Source: an uncultured bacterium (GTDB taxonomy: Bacteria > Cyanobacteriota > Vampirovibrionia > Gastranaerophilales > Gastranaerophilaceae). From it: 53,592 bases of DNA. Positions 8,388 to 16,390 of this stretch are shown piece by piece; the stretch's first letter is position 1; every line of letters starts with the position of its first letter. The notes under the pieces were generated by a model. The model was not told the origin of the DNA. It ran no database searches and saw only the letters and a list, made by a program, of their open reading frames with translations. Where the stretch lies: assembly GCA_902794035.1 (NCBI GenBank), contig CADBFN010000009.1, positions 1-53,592 of the forward strand, read 5' to 3'. Made by a program: the position numbers and the translations under genes.

Positions 8388-9413
8388 TTAGTATGTAAAC
8401 TGATAAGTTTGTCCCTGTTTTTTAACAGTAAATTGTAACGGCTTTGGATCATCTTTAAATTTCATACAAAGTATTCTCATTGAAGAATTTGCCTTTAAGT
8501 CATAATTTTCAGGCAGCGAATGAGCAAATCTTGTAGCTTCTTTGATAACCATACCAAGTCTAACATTGTTAGCTACTGTAAAGCCTAATGATAAACCGCC
8601 TGTAGCAATAGCAAGCGGAACACCCAAGTTATCTGCGACATCTAATTTATCCAAATCTACAAATGTTGATGTTGTAATATCTTTTAGTCCAGCAAGTCTT
8701 TCTGAATATACCTTTTCTACTTTTATATCAGAATTTGAATTATTTTTAACGATATATTCAAATGCGTGAACATATTTATTTTCTTTATTCTTTAAACGAT
8801 ATTCATTAACCGTAACGGTAACATTTGCAGCCGCATTATAATATTCTACAGAATCTACACATGTTAAATCTATCGGGTCATTATCTTCGGAATACGGAAT
8901 AGCAGATGTTTTTTCATTCCCTTTAGACAATTTATCATTTAATTTATTCATACCTTTTTTAAGTGGTTTTAAACCGTCAGGGAGTGTAAACAAACCGTCT
9001 AAAGCTCCGGATCTGGCATAATCTATAAAATCAAACTTATATTCTTTATAAGCCTCTTTATCTTCTAGAGTTTCATATCTGTAATTTTGACTTCTAAAGA
9101 AAGCAGTGACATCATTGTTATCTTTATCATATGATGCGTCTGACACAATATATACATCCGTATCATGCAAGGCCGGGTAAAATTTCATATAATAGTGTTC
9201 CCCATCATATGTTGCATAGTATGCATCTCTTGCAAGTTTCTTTACTTCAATTTCTCTGCTTAAAATGTTATCAACAACAGGAACAACCGTTCTTATATTT
9301 TGTCCTTTTATCCTGTAGGCATGATAATCTTTAATCATTCCGGCTGCATTTGCAGTTACCGAGAATATTACAAGTAATGATAATACGCAAATACCTTTTA
9401 ATAATTTTTTCAT
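8388..9413 (-). CDS. Secreted protein of unknown function, paralogue 2
   Basis: A 341-residue tandem paralogue of the gene at 7302-8348, with its own signal peptide (MKKLLKGICVLSLLVIFSVT, then ANAAG). The start at 9413 follows GGAGAAT, which overlaps the end of the transporter gene, one base away, so translation is probably coupled. The N-terminal half is tyrosine-rich (AYYATYDGEHYYMKFYP) and more diverged from its sister. The C-terminal half keeps the shared ERLAGLKDITTS, FVDLDKLD and FKDDPKPLQF blocks. No function can be named. Confidence 0.85.
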   Translation of the reverse strand: MKKLLKGICVLSLLVIFSVTANAAGMIKDYHAYRIKGQNIRTVVPVVDNILSREIEVKKLARDAYYATYDGEHYYMKFYPALHDTDVYIVSDASYDKDNNDVTAFFRSQNYRYETLEDKEAYKEYKFDFIDYARSGALDGLFTLPDGLKPLKKGMNKLNDKLSKGNEKTSAIPYSEDNDPIDLTCVDSVEYYNAAANVTVTVNEYRLKNKENKYVHAFEYIVKNNSNSDIKVEKVYSERLAGLKDITTSTFVDLDKLDVADNLGVPLAIATGGLSLGFTVANNVRLGMVIKEATRFAHSLPENYDLKANSSMRILCMKFKDDPKPLQFTVKKQGQTYQFTY

Positions 9414-9414
9414 A

Positions 9415-10476
9415 TTAATTATTCTCCTTTATTGATTCAACATTTTCTTCTTTTTCATTTATATTTTTTACATATAATTCGTCAAGCAAAACACAAACTG
9501 CTGCTGCCATTGCAGGTCCAAAAAGAACTCCTATAAATCCGAAATATTTCCCGCCTAAAATTAATGACAAGAAAATAATTGTCGGATGCAGATCCATCAA
9601 TTTACTGAATGCATAAGGTCTAACCAAATTATTTTCTACCAGTTGAGCTAAAACCATAACAATTAGCGTTGTAATAAGCACTTTTGCGCCAAATTCATAA
9701 ACGCCTATTAAACAAATTACAATTGCTATAGCAGGCCCGACAACAGGGATGATATCTAAAATAGCAGCAATGATTGCTATAGAAATTGCATAAGGATTTT
9801 GCAGAATTAATAAACCAATTGCATTTACAGCAAACACACTTAATACTGCCATTGTTTGAGCAAAAACATATCCTCCCATTTTTGAAGATATATTATCAAT
9901 AATTTCTTCAGTTCTGTTTTTTATATTTGCAGGGAAATATTTCAATATAGTTGCTTTAATGCTCTTTTTATCCTGCATAAAGAAAAACAGAAATATTAAA
10001 CCCGTTAAACAATAAGCAAAACCTGAACCCATTCCTTTTATTAATCCCATAATATAATCAATTACACCCTCGGTAGAATTTGCCATAGAAGCCGTAATTC
10101 CGTCAATATCAATTTTGCTTATGCCCATTTTTTGAAACAATGAACAACCATTTATAGCATCATCCAAATTTTTAACATAATTCGGATACTCTTTAATTAA
10201 TTCACTAATTTGGTAAGCCCCAAGCATAAATATAAATGTTATTAATAAACCTAATATAGACAACGCACCGAATAATACAATACATGTAGCAACAGGTCGT
10301 GGCATTTTATTTTCTAATTTATCAACAATAGGATTAAGAGAGCAAGCAAAAACCAACGAAATAAACAGCATTATTGCGACATCAACATTTGTGAACATAA
10401 AAATTAAACAAAGAACAATAAAAAATCCAAAAATAACAATACTAATCGGAATTTCTTTGTTAAACAACTTTATCAT
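9415..10476 (-). CDS. AI-2E family (UPF0118) transporter
   Basis: A 353-residue polytopic inner-membrane protein of the AI-2 exporter superfamily. The family includes TqsA and Na+/H+ antiporter-like members, and the true substrate is often unknown. Hydrophobic segments lie near 10-30, 60-90 and 150-170, with four or five more in the C-terminal half. Typical family motifs are visible: the central region DIIPVVGPAIA and the later LHPTIIFLSLILGGKYFG and GPAMAAAV. It is the first gene of a three-gene unit with the two secreted paralogues, one base ahead of the second. This linkage suggests, but does not prove, a joint envelope function. Confidence 0.9.
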   Translation of the reverse strand: MIKLFNKEIPISIVIFGFFIVLCLIFMFTNVDVAIMLFISLVFACSLNPIVDKLENKMPRPVATCIVLFGALSILGLLITFIFMLGAYQISELIKEYPNYVKNLDDAINGCSLFQKMGISKIDIDGITASMANSTEGVIDYIMGLIKGMGSGFAYCLTGLIFLFFFMQDKKSIKATILKYFPANIKNRTEEIIDNISSKMGGYVFAQTMAVLSVFAVNAIGLLILQNPYAISIAIIAAILDIIPVVGPAIAIVICLIGVYEFGAKVLITTLIVMVLAQLVENNLVRPYAFSKLMDLHPTIIFLSLILGGKYFGFIGVLFGPAMAAAVCVLLDELYVKNINEKEENVESIKENN

Positions 10477-10664
10477 ATTCCCTCCTATTAACCTCTTTAT
10501 AAGGACTAAATAATCATATACAAAAGTAAGATATTATTCAATTTACTTAATAAAAAATTACAAATTTTTAAGTCAGGATAAAGAAAGGAACAAAAATTAC
10601 TGTTGTAAAATAGCAGTCGATTTGAGAAGAAAGAACACAAAATTTGAGAATATTCTAATAAACG

Positions 10665-10697
10665 AGCAAATTTTATTTTTAGGAGCATTTATATAAT
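10665..10697 (+). promoter_or_regulatory. Repeated upstream element, copy 1, with -10 box
   Basis: The 16-mer AGCAAATTTTATTTTT (10665-10680) is followed 11 bases later by TATAAT (10692-10697). The same exact 16-mer occurs at 12390 and 23407. It lies 46 bases before the start of the metalloprotease-like gene. The rest of the 250-base gap (10477-10726) is AT-rich and shows nothing else. Confidence 0.5.
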
Positions 10698-10726
10698 ATC
10701 AATATTGTGTAAAAGGAATTAAATGA

Positions 10727-12388
10727 ATGGAAGTATCAGCAATTAATCCAACACAGCAAGCGACTTTAACACCGCATGAATTATTAGAAAGATTTAAAAA
10801 AGGTGAAAGACCTGAATATAAAGTGAGCGATAGTGACAAGATGTTGCAGGAATTAGATGTACTTGCTCAAAAATATAAACAGGCAGTATCCGTTGATAAA
10901 AAAGCAGATTTAATCAGTAAAGAACGAGAAATGCTATATGAAGAACTTTTAAAACCTGAACTTACACTCTCACGAAATTATAAAGAAATCTCGGATATTA
11001 TGCCAAAAGAATTCACACCGCAAGAAATTGATGATACTTTGAGATTATTCAATATTACAGGTATTGGCAGAATGGAACGACTCGGAGGGGCATATCAGCA
11101 TAAAACCCCAAAAGAAAATGTTGCAGTTCTTAAAAATGCCTACGCACTATTTGATGAAACAACTAAAGCAGGAAACCGAGGAAGAGATTTTGTTGTAAGA
11201 ACATTAGCATCGATTGAAGAACGAAATCCGAAATTAAAACCTTTTATTCAGGAAACATATAAATATTTATTAGACATAACAAAAGACAAAAATTTAGTTG
11301 AAAGCATAACTCAACTAAGAGAGGATTTTGATACTTCCTCAGCATTAAAACAGTTAAAAGAAAATCCGAATAATGACTTTTTATTCAGAACAGTAATTAA
11401 AAAAAGCTCTCCAAATAATAATGAGACAAGAGAATTTATAACCGAAATATTAAAAAGTGAAAAAGCAGAACCTCAAATGGTAAGAACGGCAATTTTGGGT
11501 GGCGGTAAATTCAGAAGTGATGATATTTTTGGGATTATTAAAAACATTGCACTTAATACAAAAGAACCTGACATCAGAAAACGAGAATTTGCAGTTCAAT
11601 CAGCCGCACTTTATTTGAAAGATAAGCCGGAAGAAACTAAGGAAGTTTTAGAACAAATCAGCAGAGAAAAATCTGAATTCGCACCGTTGGGCAAAATTCT
11701 TCTTGATAAAATAACAGGGAATTATCATGGGCAAAAAGACAGAGAATTAAAATATGCAGGAATGACCAAAAAACAAGCCGACAGATTTAAGAGTTTGTTT
11801 AATCGTTATTATCAGACAGAATCGCCTTTGAATACAAGACAAGAAAATGTATGCCAGTTGAACACTTTGCCGTTCAGAAAGCAGTTGGGAAGATTTATCG
11901 GTAAAGGCAGACATTATTTAATCCAAAGTGATACATATACAAAACAAGCAATTAATAGTGTTGCAAAAAGATATTTCTTTAAAAATGCCGGCATATATAA
12001 TTCAGGTGATTATATGGACGCCTTTGACGGAATAGCTTCCCCAAAATATAATATGATGAATTTTTACAGAGTAAGTTCATCAACCCACCAGAACCAAATG
12101 GCGCACGAAAACGGACATACCGTTCACGATATGTTTGATAAATCAGATATGAAAACTCTCACAAGACTATATAAAAAAGCAATGCGTGAGAACAGGACTT
12201 TAGATTACTATGCGGCGGCGAATAAATATGAATATTTTGCACAGGGTTGTGATGCATTTGCATCGGTTTATAAACCGCATAAAGAAATATTTGCAAATAG
12301 CGGACTTGCACATACAATTTATGAACTAATGGATAAAGATCCTGATTTGTTGAAATTTATTAAAAAAGTACTGAAAAAATACCATTAA
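10727..12388 (+). CDS. HExxH metalloprotease-like protein, possible lethal-factor type
   Basis: A 553-residue soluble protein without signal peptide. The first 390 residues are charged and mostly helical, possibly armadillo- or TPR-like, and unrecognised. The C-terminal domain carries a zincin signature: H460-E461-x-x-H464 in AHENGHTVHDMF, and a second Glu502 in NKYEYFAQGCDAF, 38 residues on, as expected of a third zinc ligand in gluzincins. The EYFAxG context is like anthrax-lethal-factor-type (ATLF) domains. The start at 10727 follows AAAAGGA. It is flanked by the LOG-like gene 36 bases on, and both have the AGCAAATTTTATTTTT element upstream. A cytosolic or injected protease role is inference. 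Confidence 0.65.
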   Translation: MEVSAINPTQQATLTPHELLERFKKGERPEYKVSDSDKMLQELDVLAQKYKQAVSVDKKADLISKEREMLYEELLKPELTLSRNYKEISDIMPKEFTPQEIDDTLRLFNITGIGRMERLGGAYQHKTPKENVAVLKNAYALFDETTKAGNRGRDFVVRTLASIEERNPKLKPFIQETYKYLLDITKDKNLVESITQLREDFDTSSALKQLKENPNNDFLFRTVIKKSSPNNNETREFITEILKSEKAEPQMVRTAILGGGKFRSDDIFGIIKNIALNTKEPDIRKREFAVQSAALYLKDKPEETKEVLEQISREKSEFAPLGKILLDKITGNYHGQKDRELKYAGMTKKQADRFKSLFNRYYQTESPLNTRQENVCQLNTLPFRKQLGRFIGKGRHYLIQSDTYTKQAINSVAKRYFFKNAGIYNSGDYMDAFDGIASPKYNMMNFYRVSSSTHQNQMAHENGHTVHDMFDKSDMKTLTRLYKKAMRENRTLDYYAAANKYEYFAQGCDAFASVYKPHKEIFANSGLAHTIYELMDKDPDLLKFIKKVLKKYH

Positions 12389-12389
12389 T

Positions 12390-12405
12390 AGCAAATTTTA
12401 TTTTT
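12390..12405 (+). promoter_or_regulatory. Repeated upstream element, copy 2
   Basis: An exact copy of AGCAAATTTTATTTTT, beginning in the 36-base gap just after the metalloprotease-like gene and 19 bases before the LOG-like start. No good -10 box follows within the usual distance, so if it is a promoter part the transcript would be nearly leaderless. Confidence 0.4.
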
Positions 12406-12424
12406 TACAAATTTTACATGCAAT

Positions 12425-13060
12425 ATGCAAATTACATTTAAGGCGAATATTAATAAACAAATTAATCCAAAGTATAAAACTCCTCACTCAAAAGAAAATA
12501 CTGTTGCTATATTGGGAAGTTCAAAAGCGACAAATGACATTTTAAATTACATGGATATGTGTGCTAATTCTACAAAAGCACTAGTTTTAAGTGGCAAAAA
12601 ATTAGTTCATGGTTGCGGTTCAGCAGGAATAATGGGTGAAGCGTATAATTCAGGTTATAAATATTCTTCCAAGAACAGTAAGGGTTTGCCTGAACAAAAT
12701 TTAGCAATACTTGCAGAGCCATTGTGGGGAGACGAAGATACTGAACATTGTATTCCAATAGGTTGTGCAAAAAGTGAAGCAGATAGAATAGAAAAATTTG
12801 CACAGGTTGCAAATACAATATTAATATTCCCTGGAAGTGCAGGGACTTTACAGGAAGCTACAACCCTTATATCTAAAAATTATTATGGGAAACCTGAGGA
12901 TAAAAAGAAAATCATATTAGTTGGAAGTGAATTTTTTAAAGGATTAATAGAGCAGTACAATAAATTGTATCAATCTCAACTAATAAAATATCCGCCCGAA
13001 GAACTTTTCAGTGTTGCAGACAGTGAACAAGAAATTATTGGGCTAATAAATAAATTGTGA
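12425..13060 (+). CDS. LOG family (lysine decarboxylase-like) Rossmann protein
   Basis: LOG proteins are nucleotide 5'-monophosphate phosphoribohydrolases; plant and bacterial members release cytokinin bases. The 211-residue protein has the two family signatures: VHGCGSAGIMG (61-71, equivalent to the usual YGGGxxGLMG) and FPGSAGTLQEA (135-145, equivalent to PGGxGTxxE). Between them SEADRIEKFAQ supplies the usual basic residue. The second Gly of PGGxGT is Ser here, a small departure. The N-terminus has an extra segment with TFKA (4-7). No Shine-Dalgarno site is visible. It follows the metalloprotease-like gene by 36 bases. The substrate is unknown; nucleotide salvage is the simplest guess. Confidence 0.85.
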   Translation: MQITFKANINKQINPKYKTPHSKENTVAILGSSKATNDILNYMDMCANSTKALVLSGKKLVHGCGSAGIMGEAYNSGYKYSSKNSKGLPEQNLAILAEPLWGDEDTEHCIPIGCAKSEADRIEKFAQVANTILIFPGSAGTLQEATTLISKNYYGKPEDKKKIILVGSEFFKGLIEQYNKLYQSQLIKYPPEELFSVADSEQEIIGLINKL

Positions 13061-13091
13061 TTATTGAACATAGAATGTAAATTGCCAGTAA

Positions 13092-13120
13092 GAGTAAATA
13101 ATGAGTAAATATGAGTAAAT
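13092..13120 (+). repeat. Three short tandem GAGTAAAT units
   Basis: GAGTAAAT occurs at 13092-13099, 13103-13110 and 13113-13120, spaced 11 and 10 bases. It lies in the 223-base gap 13061-13283, which is otherwise featureless apart from a short ACCAA/TTGGT hairpin near 13241-13257. The helical-turn spacing would suit a protein-binding site. Confidence 0.4.
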
Positions 13121-13283
13121 TGGTTTTTGGGTAAAGTTGCACTTCCGACCAGCAAAACCCCTACAAATTGCGGACTTTATAAAATAAAACCATCAAATTT
13201 TATTAACCGCACCAACTCGATAAATACAGCTAGAACACAGACCAAACTTCGCTTGGTAGGATTCTCATCCCAACCACACATAT

Positions 13284-13307
13284 AAAAAACGCACCCATAA
13301 AGGGTGC
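13284..13307 (-). terminator. Intrinsic terminator, probably the original tRNA-His terminator
   Basis: GCACCC (13291-13296) pairs with GGGTGC (13302-13307). Read on the minus strand, the stem is followed by six T residues (complement of 13284-13289). It lies directly downstream of the duplicated tRNA-His 3' end. Confidence 0.8.
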
Positions 13308-13316
13308 TTATTTTTA

Positions 13317-13338
13317 TTATGGGGCGGGTGGTGGGATT
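13317..13338 (-). repeat. Duplicated tRNA-His 3' end (att-like direct repeat, 22 bp)
   Basis: The 22 bases 13317-13338 are identical to 13534-13555, the CCA end, acceptor strand and start of the T arm of tRNA-His plus four bases beyond. A direct repeat of a tRNA 3' end is the usual footprint of site-specific integration. The interval between the two copies is only about 195 bases. Confidence 0.75.
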
Positions 13339-13500
13339 GTCTTGCTGCGCCTCGCGTTAGACGGCTTCCGCGTCGGCTCATTTGTCTAGCCGACCGCTTG
13401 GCGATTTCGCCGACGGCTTCAGCCTTTGCTCGGCTTGCGCTCGAACCCAGACAGTCCTGTCGGCCTGTTGGGTTCTTCAAAACTCTTCAGCACTGCAATA
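13339..13500. mobile_element. GC-rich insert between tRNA 3'-end repeats
   Basis: About 160 bases with base composition quite unlike the AT-rich surroundings and many short inverted repeats, such as GTCGGCT with AGCCGAC and GGCGA with CGCC. I find no convincing protein: stop-free frames across it also cross the tRNA. It is too short for an integrase, so it is either a remnant or a non-autonomous cassette that uses tRNA-His as its site. Confidence 0.5.
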
Positions 13501-13536
13501 TAAAACAGACCACGACAAAAGTCGAAGTCTGTTTTA
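13501..13536 (-). terminator. Terminator directly after tRNA-His
   Basis: A 10-bp perfect outer stem (13501-13510 with 13527-13536) with an inner CGAC/GTCG pair and AAAA loop. It starts at the base next to the encoded CCA end and supplies a TTTTATATT tail on the minus strand. Confidence 0.75.
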
Positions 13537-13613
13537 TGGGGCGGGTGGTGGGATTCGAACCCACGCATAACGGAACCACAATCCGTGGTCTTAACCACTT
13601 GACGACACCCGCC
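13537..13613 (-). tRNA. tRNA-His (GTG), CCA encoded
   Basis: The minus strand folds as a full cloverleaf. The anticodon stem ACGGA/TCCGT encloses loop TTGTGGT with anticodon GTG, and the T arm is GTGGG-TTCGAAT-CCCAC. The acceptor is eight base pairs: an encoded extra G at position -1 (13613) faces C73 (13540), the identity element of tRNA-His. CCA is encoded at 13537-13539. The 3' 18 bases are duplicated at 13321-13338. Confidence 0.97.
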
Positions 13614-13669
13614 ATATGTTTCAATATATTCATATTATCAAATAAATATTCAAAATCAAGTACTAAAAA

Positions 13670-13691
13670 GAGAACCACATACATGGTTCTC
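13670..13691 (-). terminator. Terminator of the rpaB-like gene
   Basis: GAGAACCA (13670-13677) pairs with TGGTTCTC (13684-13691) around a six-base loop, and on the minus strand the stem is followed by TTTTTAG. It lies 28 bases after the regulator's stop codon. Confidence 0.8.
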
Positions 13692-13718
13692 CCTTTATTT
13701 ATTAATTATCCCTTTGAT

Positions 13719-14468
13719 TTAATTTATACGCTGAAACATATAACCTATTCCGCGAGCTGTCAATATCAACTCAGGATTTGCTGGGTCAGTTTCCAATTTT
13801 GATCGCAATCTTGAAATATGAACATCTACAACTCTTGTATCAATTCTGTGATCAGGCGGATATGCCCAAACATGCTGCAAGATTTCGTTTCTTGAAAATG
13901 CCTGACCGGAATTATTAACCAACAATTCTAACAAGCTGAATTCCATACCGGTTAATCGGATTCTGTCATTCTTTCTGTAAACCTGACGACGTGCAGTATC
14001 AATTTTTATATTACCGGTTGTAATTACGTTCTTTGTAACTTTACCTGAAGATGAAGTCATTTCACGGTTATTTGTTCTTCTCAATACCGCTTTTACTCTT
14101 GCTTCAAGTTCTTTTGGGCTGAAAGGTTTTACAACATAATCATCTGCTCCAAGTTCCAAACCTGTAATTCTTTCTGAAACATCACCCAATGCTGTCAAAA
14201 TAATAATAGGCACATCAGAAGTACGTCTGATTTCTCTTGTTACTCCATAACCATCCATTTTTGGCATCATTACATCCAATACAACCAAATCAGGATTATT
14301 TTTATTAAATGATGCTACTGCTTCTTCACCGTCTTGCGCAGTATATACATCATAACCTGCCATTTTCAATCTTGTTTCAAGAATCCTTCTGATACTTGAT
14401 TCATCGTCAGCCAAAAGAATCCTCTGACGATTATCGCCTTCAACAGGCATTTCAACATTTTCTGACAT
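13719..14468 (-). CDS. rpaB: RpaB-like OmpR family response regulator
   Basis: A two-component regulator: receiver domain (about 16-130) with acidic pocket Asp21/Asp22, phosphoacceptor Asp65 (LVVLDVMMPK) and KPFSPKELEARV, then a winged-helix DNA-binding domain (about 150-249). The match to cyanobacterial RpaB is close along its length, for example SIRRILETRLKMAGY, GLELGADDYVVKPFSPKE and the ending ELILTARGIGYMFQR. In Cyanobacteria RpaB is an essential regulator with kinase Hik33/NblS acting in light and redox stress; no such kinase is present here. A HLR1-like double repeat lies upstream at 14563-14580. The symbol reflects family membership, not proven function. Confidence 0.93.
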   Translation of the reverse strand: MSENVEMPVEGDNRQRILLADDESSIRRILETRLKMAGYDVYTAQDGEEAVASFNKNNPDLVVLDVMMPKMDGYGVTREIRRTSDVPIIILTALGDVSERITGLELGADDYVVKPFSPKELEARVKAVLRRTNNREMTSSSGKVTKNVITTGNIKIDTARRQVYRKNDRIRLTGMEFSLLELLVNNSGQAFSRNEILQHVWAYPPDHRIDTRVVDVHISRLRSKLETDPANPELILTARGIGYMFQRIN

Positions 14469-14562
14469 AGTGACTTCCTTATTTCTTTAAAATTCTACCT
14501 TATAGAAAAATTATATATAAATATTAAAATTTGTATCTTTTTCTATACTTTTATAACAGTAT

Positions 14563-14580
14563 GTTACACTAATTAACAAA
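14563..14580 (+). promoter_or_regulatory. HLR1-like direct repeat upstream of the rpaB-like gene
   Basis: GTTACACT, two bases, then TTAACAAA. As I recall it, the RpaB target HLR1 in Cyanobacteria is two copies of (G/T)TTACA(T/A)(T/A) separated by two bases; this copy has the 10-base period, with one mismatch in each half. The site lies about 95 bases before the regulator's start, which would suit autoregulation. The rest of the 174-base gap is AT-rich. Confidence 0.35.
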
Positions 14581-14642
14581 AAATTGCAATAGGGTAAACA
14601 TATATTTTTTATATTATTATCCTGTTGTATAATATAGCACTG

Positions 14643-15386
14643 TTATTGAGCCACCGAAAGTTTTTCACTTACAATCTTTCTGAATTTTTCAAGATCATCT
14701 TTCGTGTCAATTCCCACCGGAACAAAATTTACAACTGATGTTTTTATACGCATACCGTTTTCTAATGCTCTTAATTGCTCAAGACTCTCAGTCTTTTCAA
14801 GCATAGTCTGAGGCAATGAGGTCATAGACTCAAGAGCATGTCTTTTATAGCCGTAAATCCCCAAATGCCCGTAAAATTTGGCAATTGAAGTGTTTCGTTC
14901 AAAAGGGATTTTAGAGCGGGAAAAATAAAGTGCAAAGCCATTAATATCAGTTACGCATTTGACAAGATTTGGATTTTCGGCTTCCTGCGCTGAAATTTCT
15001 CTGATCAATGTAGAAATATCTGCCATATCATCTTCAATTACATTTTTTATAACGGCATCGATGCTATCAGGTTCAATAAGAGGTTCATCTCCCTGCAAAT
15101 TACATATATAGTCTATTTCAGGATGTCTTAATACTACTTCCATGATTCTGTCGGAACCAGATTTATGCTCAGTTGAAGTCATTTCAACTTCTCCTCCAAA
15201 ACCTTTTACACAATCATATATTCTCTGATCATCAGTTGCCACAATAATGATATCAGCAAGTTTTGAAGCCTGAGCTTTTTCATATACCCATTGAATAACA
15301 GGTTTATCAAGAACTTTTAACAAAGGCTTCCCTTCTAATCTTGAAGAACCGTATCTGGCAGGTATGATTATTGCACTTTTACCCAT
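14643..15386 (-). CDS. kdsB: 3-deoxy-manno-octulosonate cytidylyltransferase
   Basis: KdsB activates Kdo with CTP to give CMP-Kdo for the LPS inner core, so the organism should make a Kdo-containing outer membrane. The 247-residue length is normal. Family motifs are PARYGSSRLEGKPL (8-21), the ICNLQGDEPLIEP block and GHLGIYGYKRHAL. It stands between the rpaB-like regulator and prmA without close coupling; 88 bases separate it from prmA. No other Kdo or lipid A gene is in the window. Confidence 0.96.
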   Translation of the reverse strand: MGKSAIIIPARYGSSRLEGKPLLKVLDKPVIQWVYEKAQASKLADIIIVATDDQRIYDCVKGFGGEVEMTSTEHKSGSDRIMEVVLRHPEIDYICNLQGDEPLIEPDSIDAVIKNVIEDDMADISTLIREISAQEAENPNLVKCVTDINGFALYFSRSKIPFERNTSIAKFYGHLGIYGYKRHALESMTSLPQTMLEKTESLEQLRALENGMRIKTSVVNFVPVGIDTKDDLEKFRKIVSEKLSVAQ

Positions 15387-15474
15387 AAAAAACCTCCTTA
15401 TATTTATAACAATTATATTACACGCAGAATACTAAAAATTCAAACAAGGAAAAAGAGCATAAAAATATTCTTAA

Positions 15475-16386
15475 CTATTTTGTCACCACAAATGATGTCC
15501 ATTGATCCTGATGTATTTCTTCTGCAATTTTGAGATTTTCTCTATCAATAGCATCAAGAACCATTTGTTTTTTTTCATCTAAAATACCACTTAACGAAAG
15601 ATAAGCACCATCTTTCATAATATTTTTCAAATCGCCCATGATTTCTGCCAAAACGAAATGCAAAATATTTGCACAAACGAAATCAAATTTTTCCGTAATC
15701 TTATCCGCACTGCCAAGCTCAAATACACAGCTTTCGGAATTTTTTAAAGCATTTTCTTTTGCAACATCAATTACCGTCTCATCCGTATCGCATCCGTAAA
15801 CATAAGATGCTCCGAGTTTTTTTGCCAAAATAGACAAAATACCCGAACCCATACCAATATCTGCAACTCTGTCACCTTTTTTCATATATTTTTCCAAAGC
15901 CTTCATACAAAGTTGAGTTGTCTGATGAGTTCCTGTACCAAACGCGCACCCCGGCTCAAGTTTTATCACAACTTCATTTTCTTTTGGCTTATATTCAATC
16001 CAATCAGGAACAACGGCAATTTTGTCAGTAACATGAGTTACATCCCATTTCTCTTTCCATTTTTGCGACCAGTCTTCGGTCTTTTTTTCTTCTAACTTAA
16101 ACTCCCAGGACCCAAGCTCAAAAGGTGTCAGACCACGACTTGAAAATTCTTCTCTGTACAAATCCAAAACATTTTCAATATCATATTGCATATCTTCAAA
16201 AGATTCATCATTTTTTAAAAATATACGCAGAGTTCCTTCGGTTGTATCAACCATTTCGAGGTCTTTATAAGTTTCTTCAGCTAAAATAACACCTTCACAA
16301 TCAAAATTATCAAAGAAGATTTCACTAATCAAATCTTCCATCGCAGGATTTATTTTTAACTTTAGCTCGTAATATGTATTATCCAT
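15475..16386 (-). CDS. prmA: Ribosomal protein L11 methyltransferase
   Basis: PrmA methylates L11 lysines and its N-terminal amine using S-adenosylmethionine. Residues 1-110 form the small substrate-recognition domain (MDNTYYELKLKINPAMEDLI). The Rossmann methyltransferase follows, with EPGCAFGTGTHQTTQL, then VADIGMGSGILSILAKKLG (motif I) and CANIL, the family version of NPPY. It begins four bases after accA ends and probably shares the accD-accA transcript, since no terminator lies between. Confidence 0.95.
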   Translation of the reverse strand: MDNTYYELKLKINPAMEDLISEIFFDNFDCEGVILAEETYKDLEMVDTTEGTLRIFLKNDESFEDMQYDIENVLDLYREEFSSRGLTPFELGSWEFKLEEKKTEDWSQKWKEKWDVTHVTDKIAVVPDWIEYKPKENEVVIKLEPGCAFGTGTHQTTQLCMKALEKYMKKGDRVADIGMGSGILSILAKKLGASYVYGCDTDETVIDVAKENALKNSESCVFELGSADKITEKFDFVCANILHFVLAEIMGDLKNIMKDGAYLSLSGILDEKKQMVLDAIDRENLKIAEEIHQDQWTSFVVTK

Positions 16387-16390
16387 ATTA

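Noticed and set aside
10506-10688. 60-codon minus frame upstream of the metalloprotease-like gene
   Set aside because: Low-complexity Leu/Phe/Lys translation, no ribosome site, and it overlaps the shared upstream element.
13092-13120. CRISPR-like repeats
   Set aside because: Only three 8-bp units with 2-3 base gaps; no spacers and no cas genes in the window.
13339-13500. GC-rich insert as the template repeat of the candidate retroelement
   Set aside because: I compared it by eye with the GC-rich end of the terminal gene on both strands and saw no extended similarity.
13265-13802. Open frames across the tRNA-His region on both strands
   Set aside because: They run through the tRNA gene, its terminator and the GC-rich insert; high G+C explains the lack of stops.
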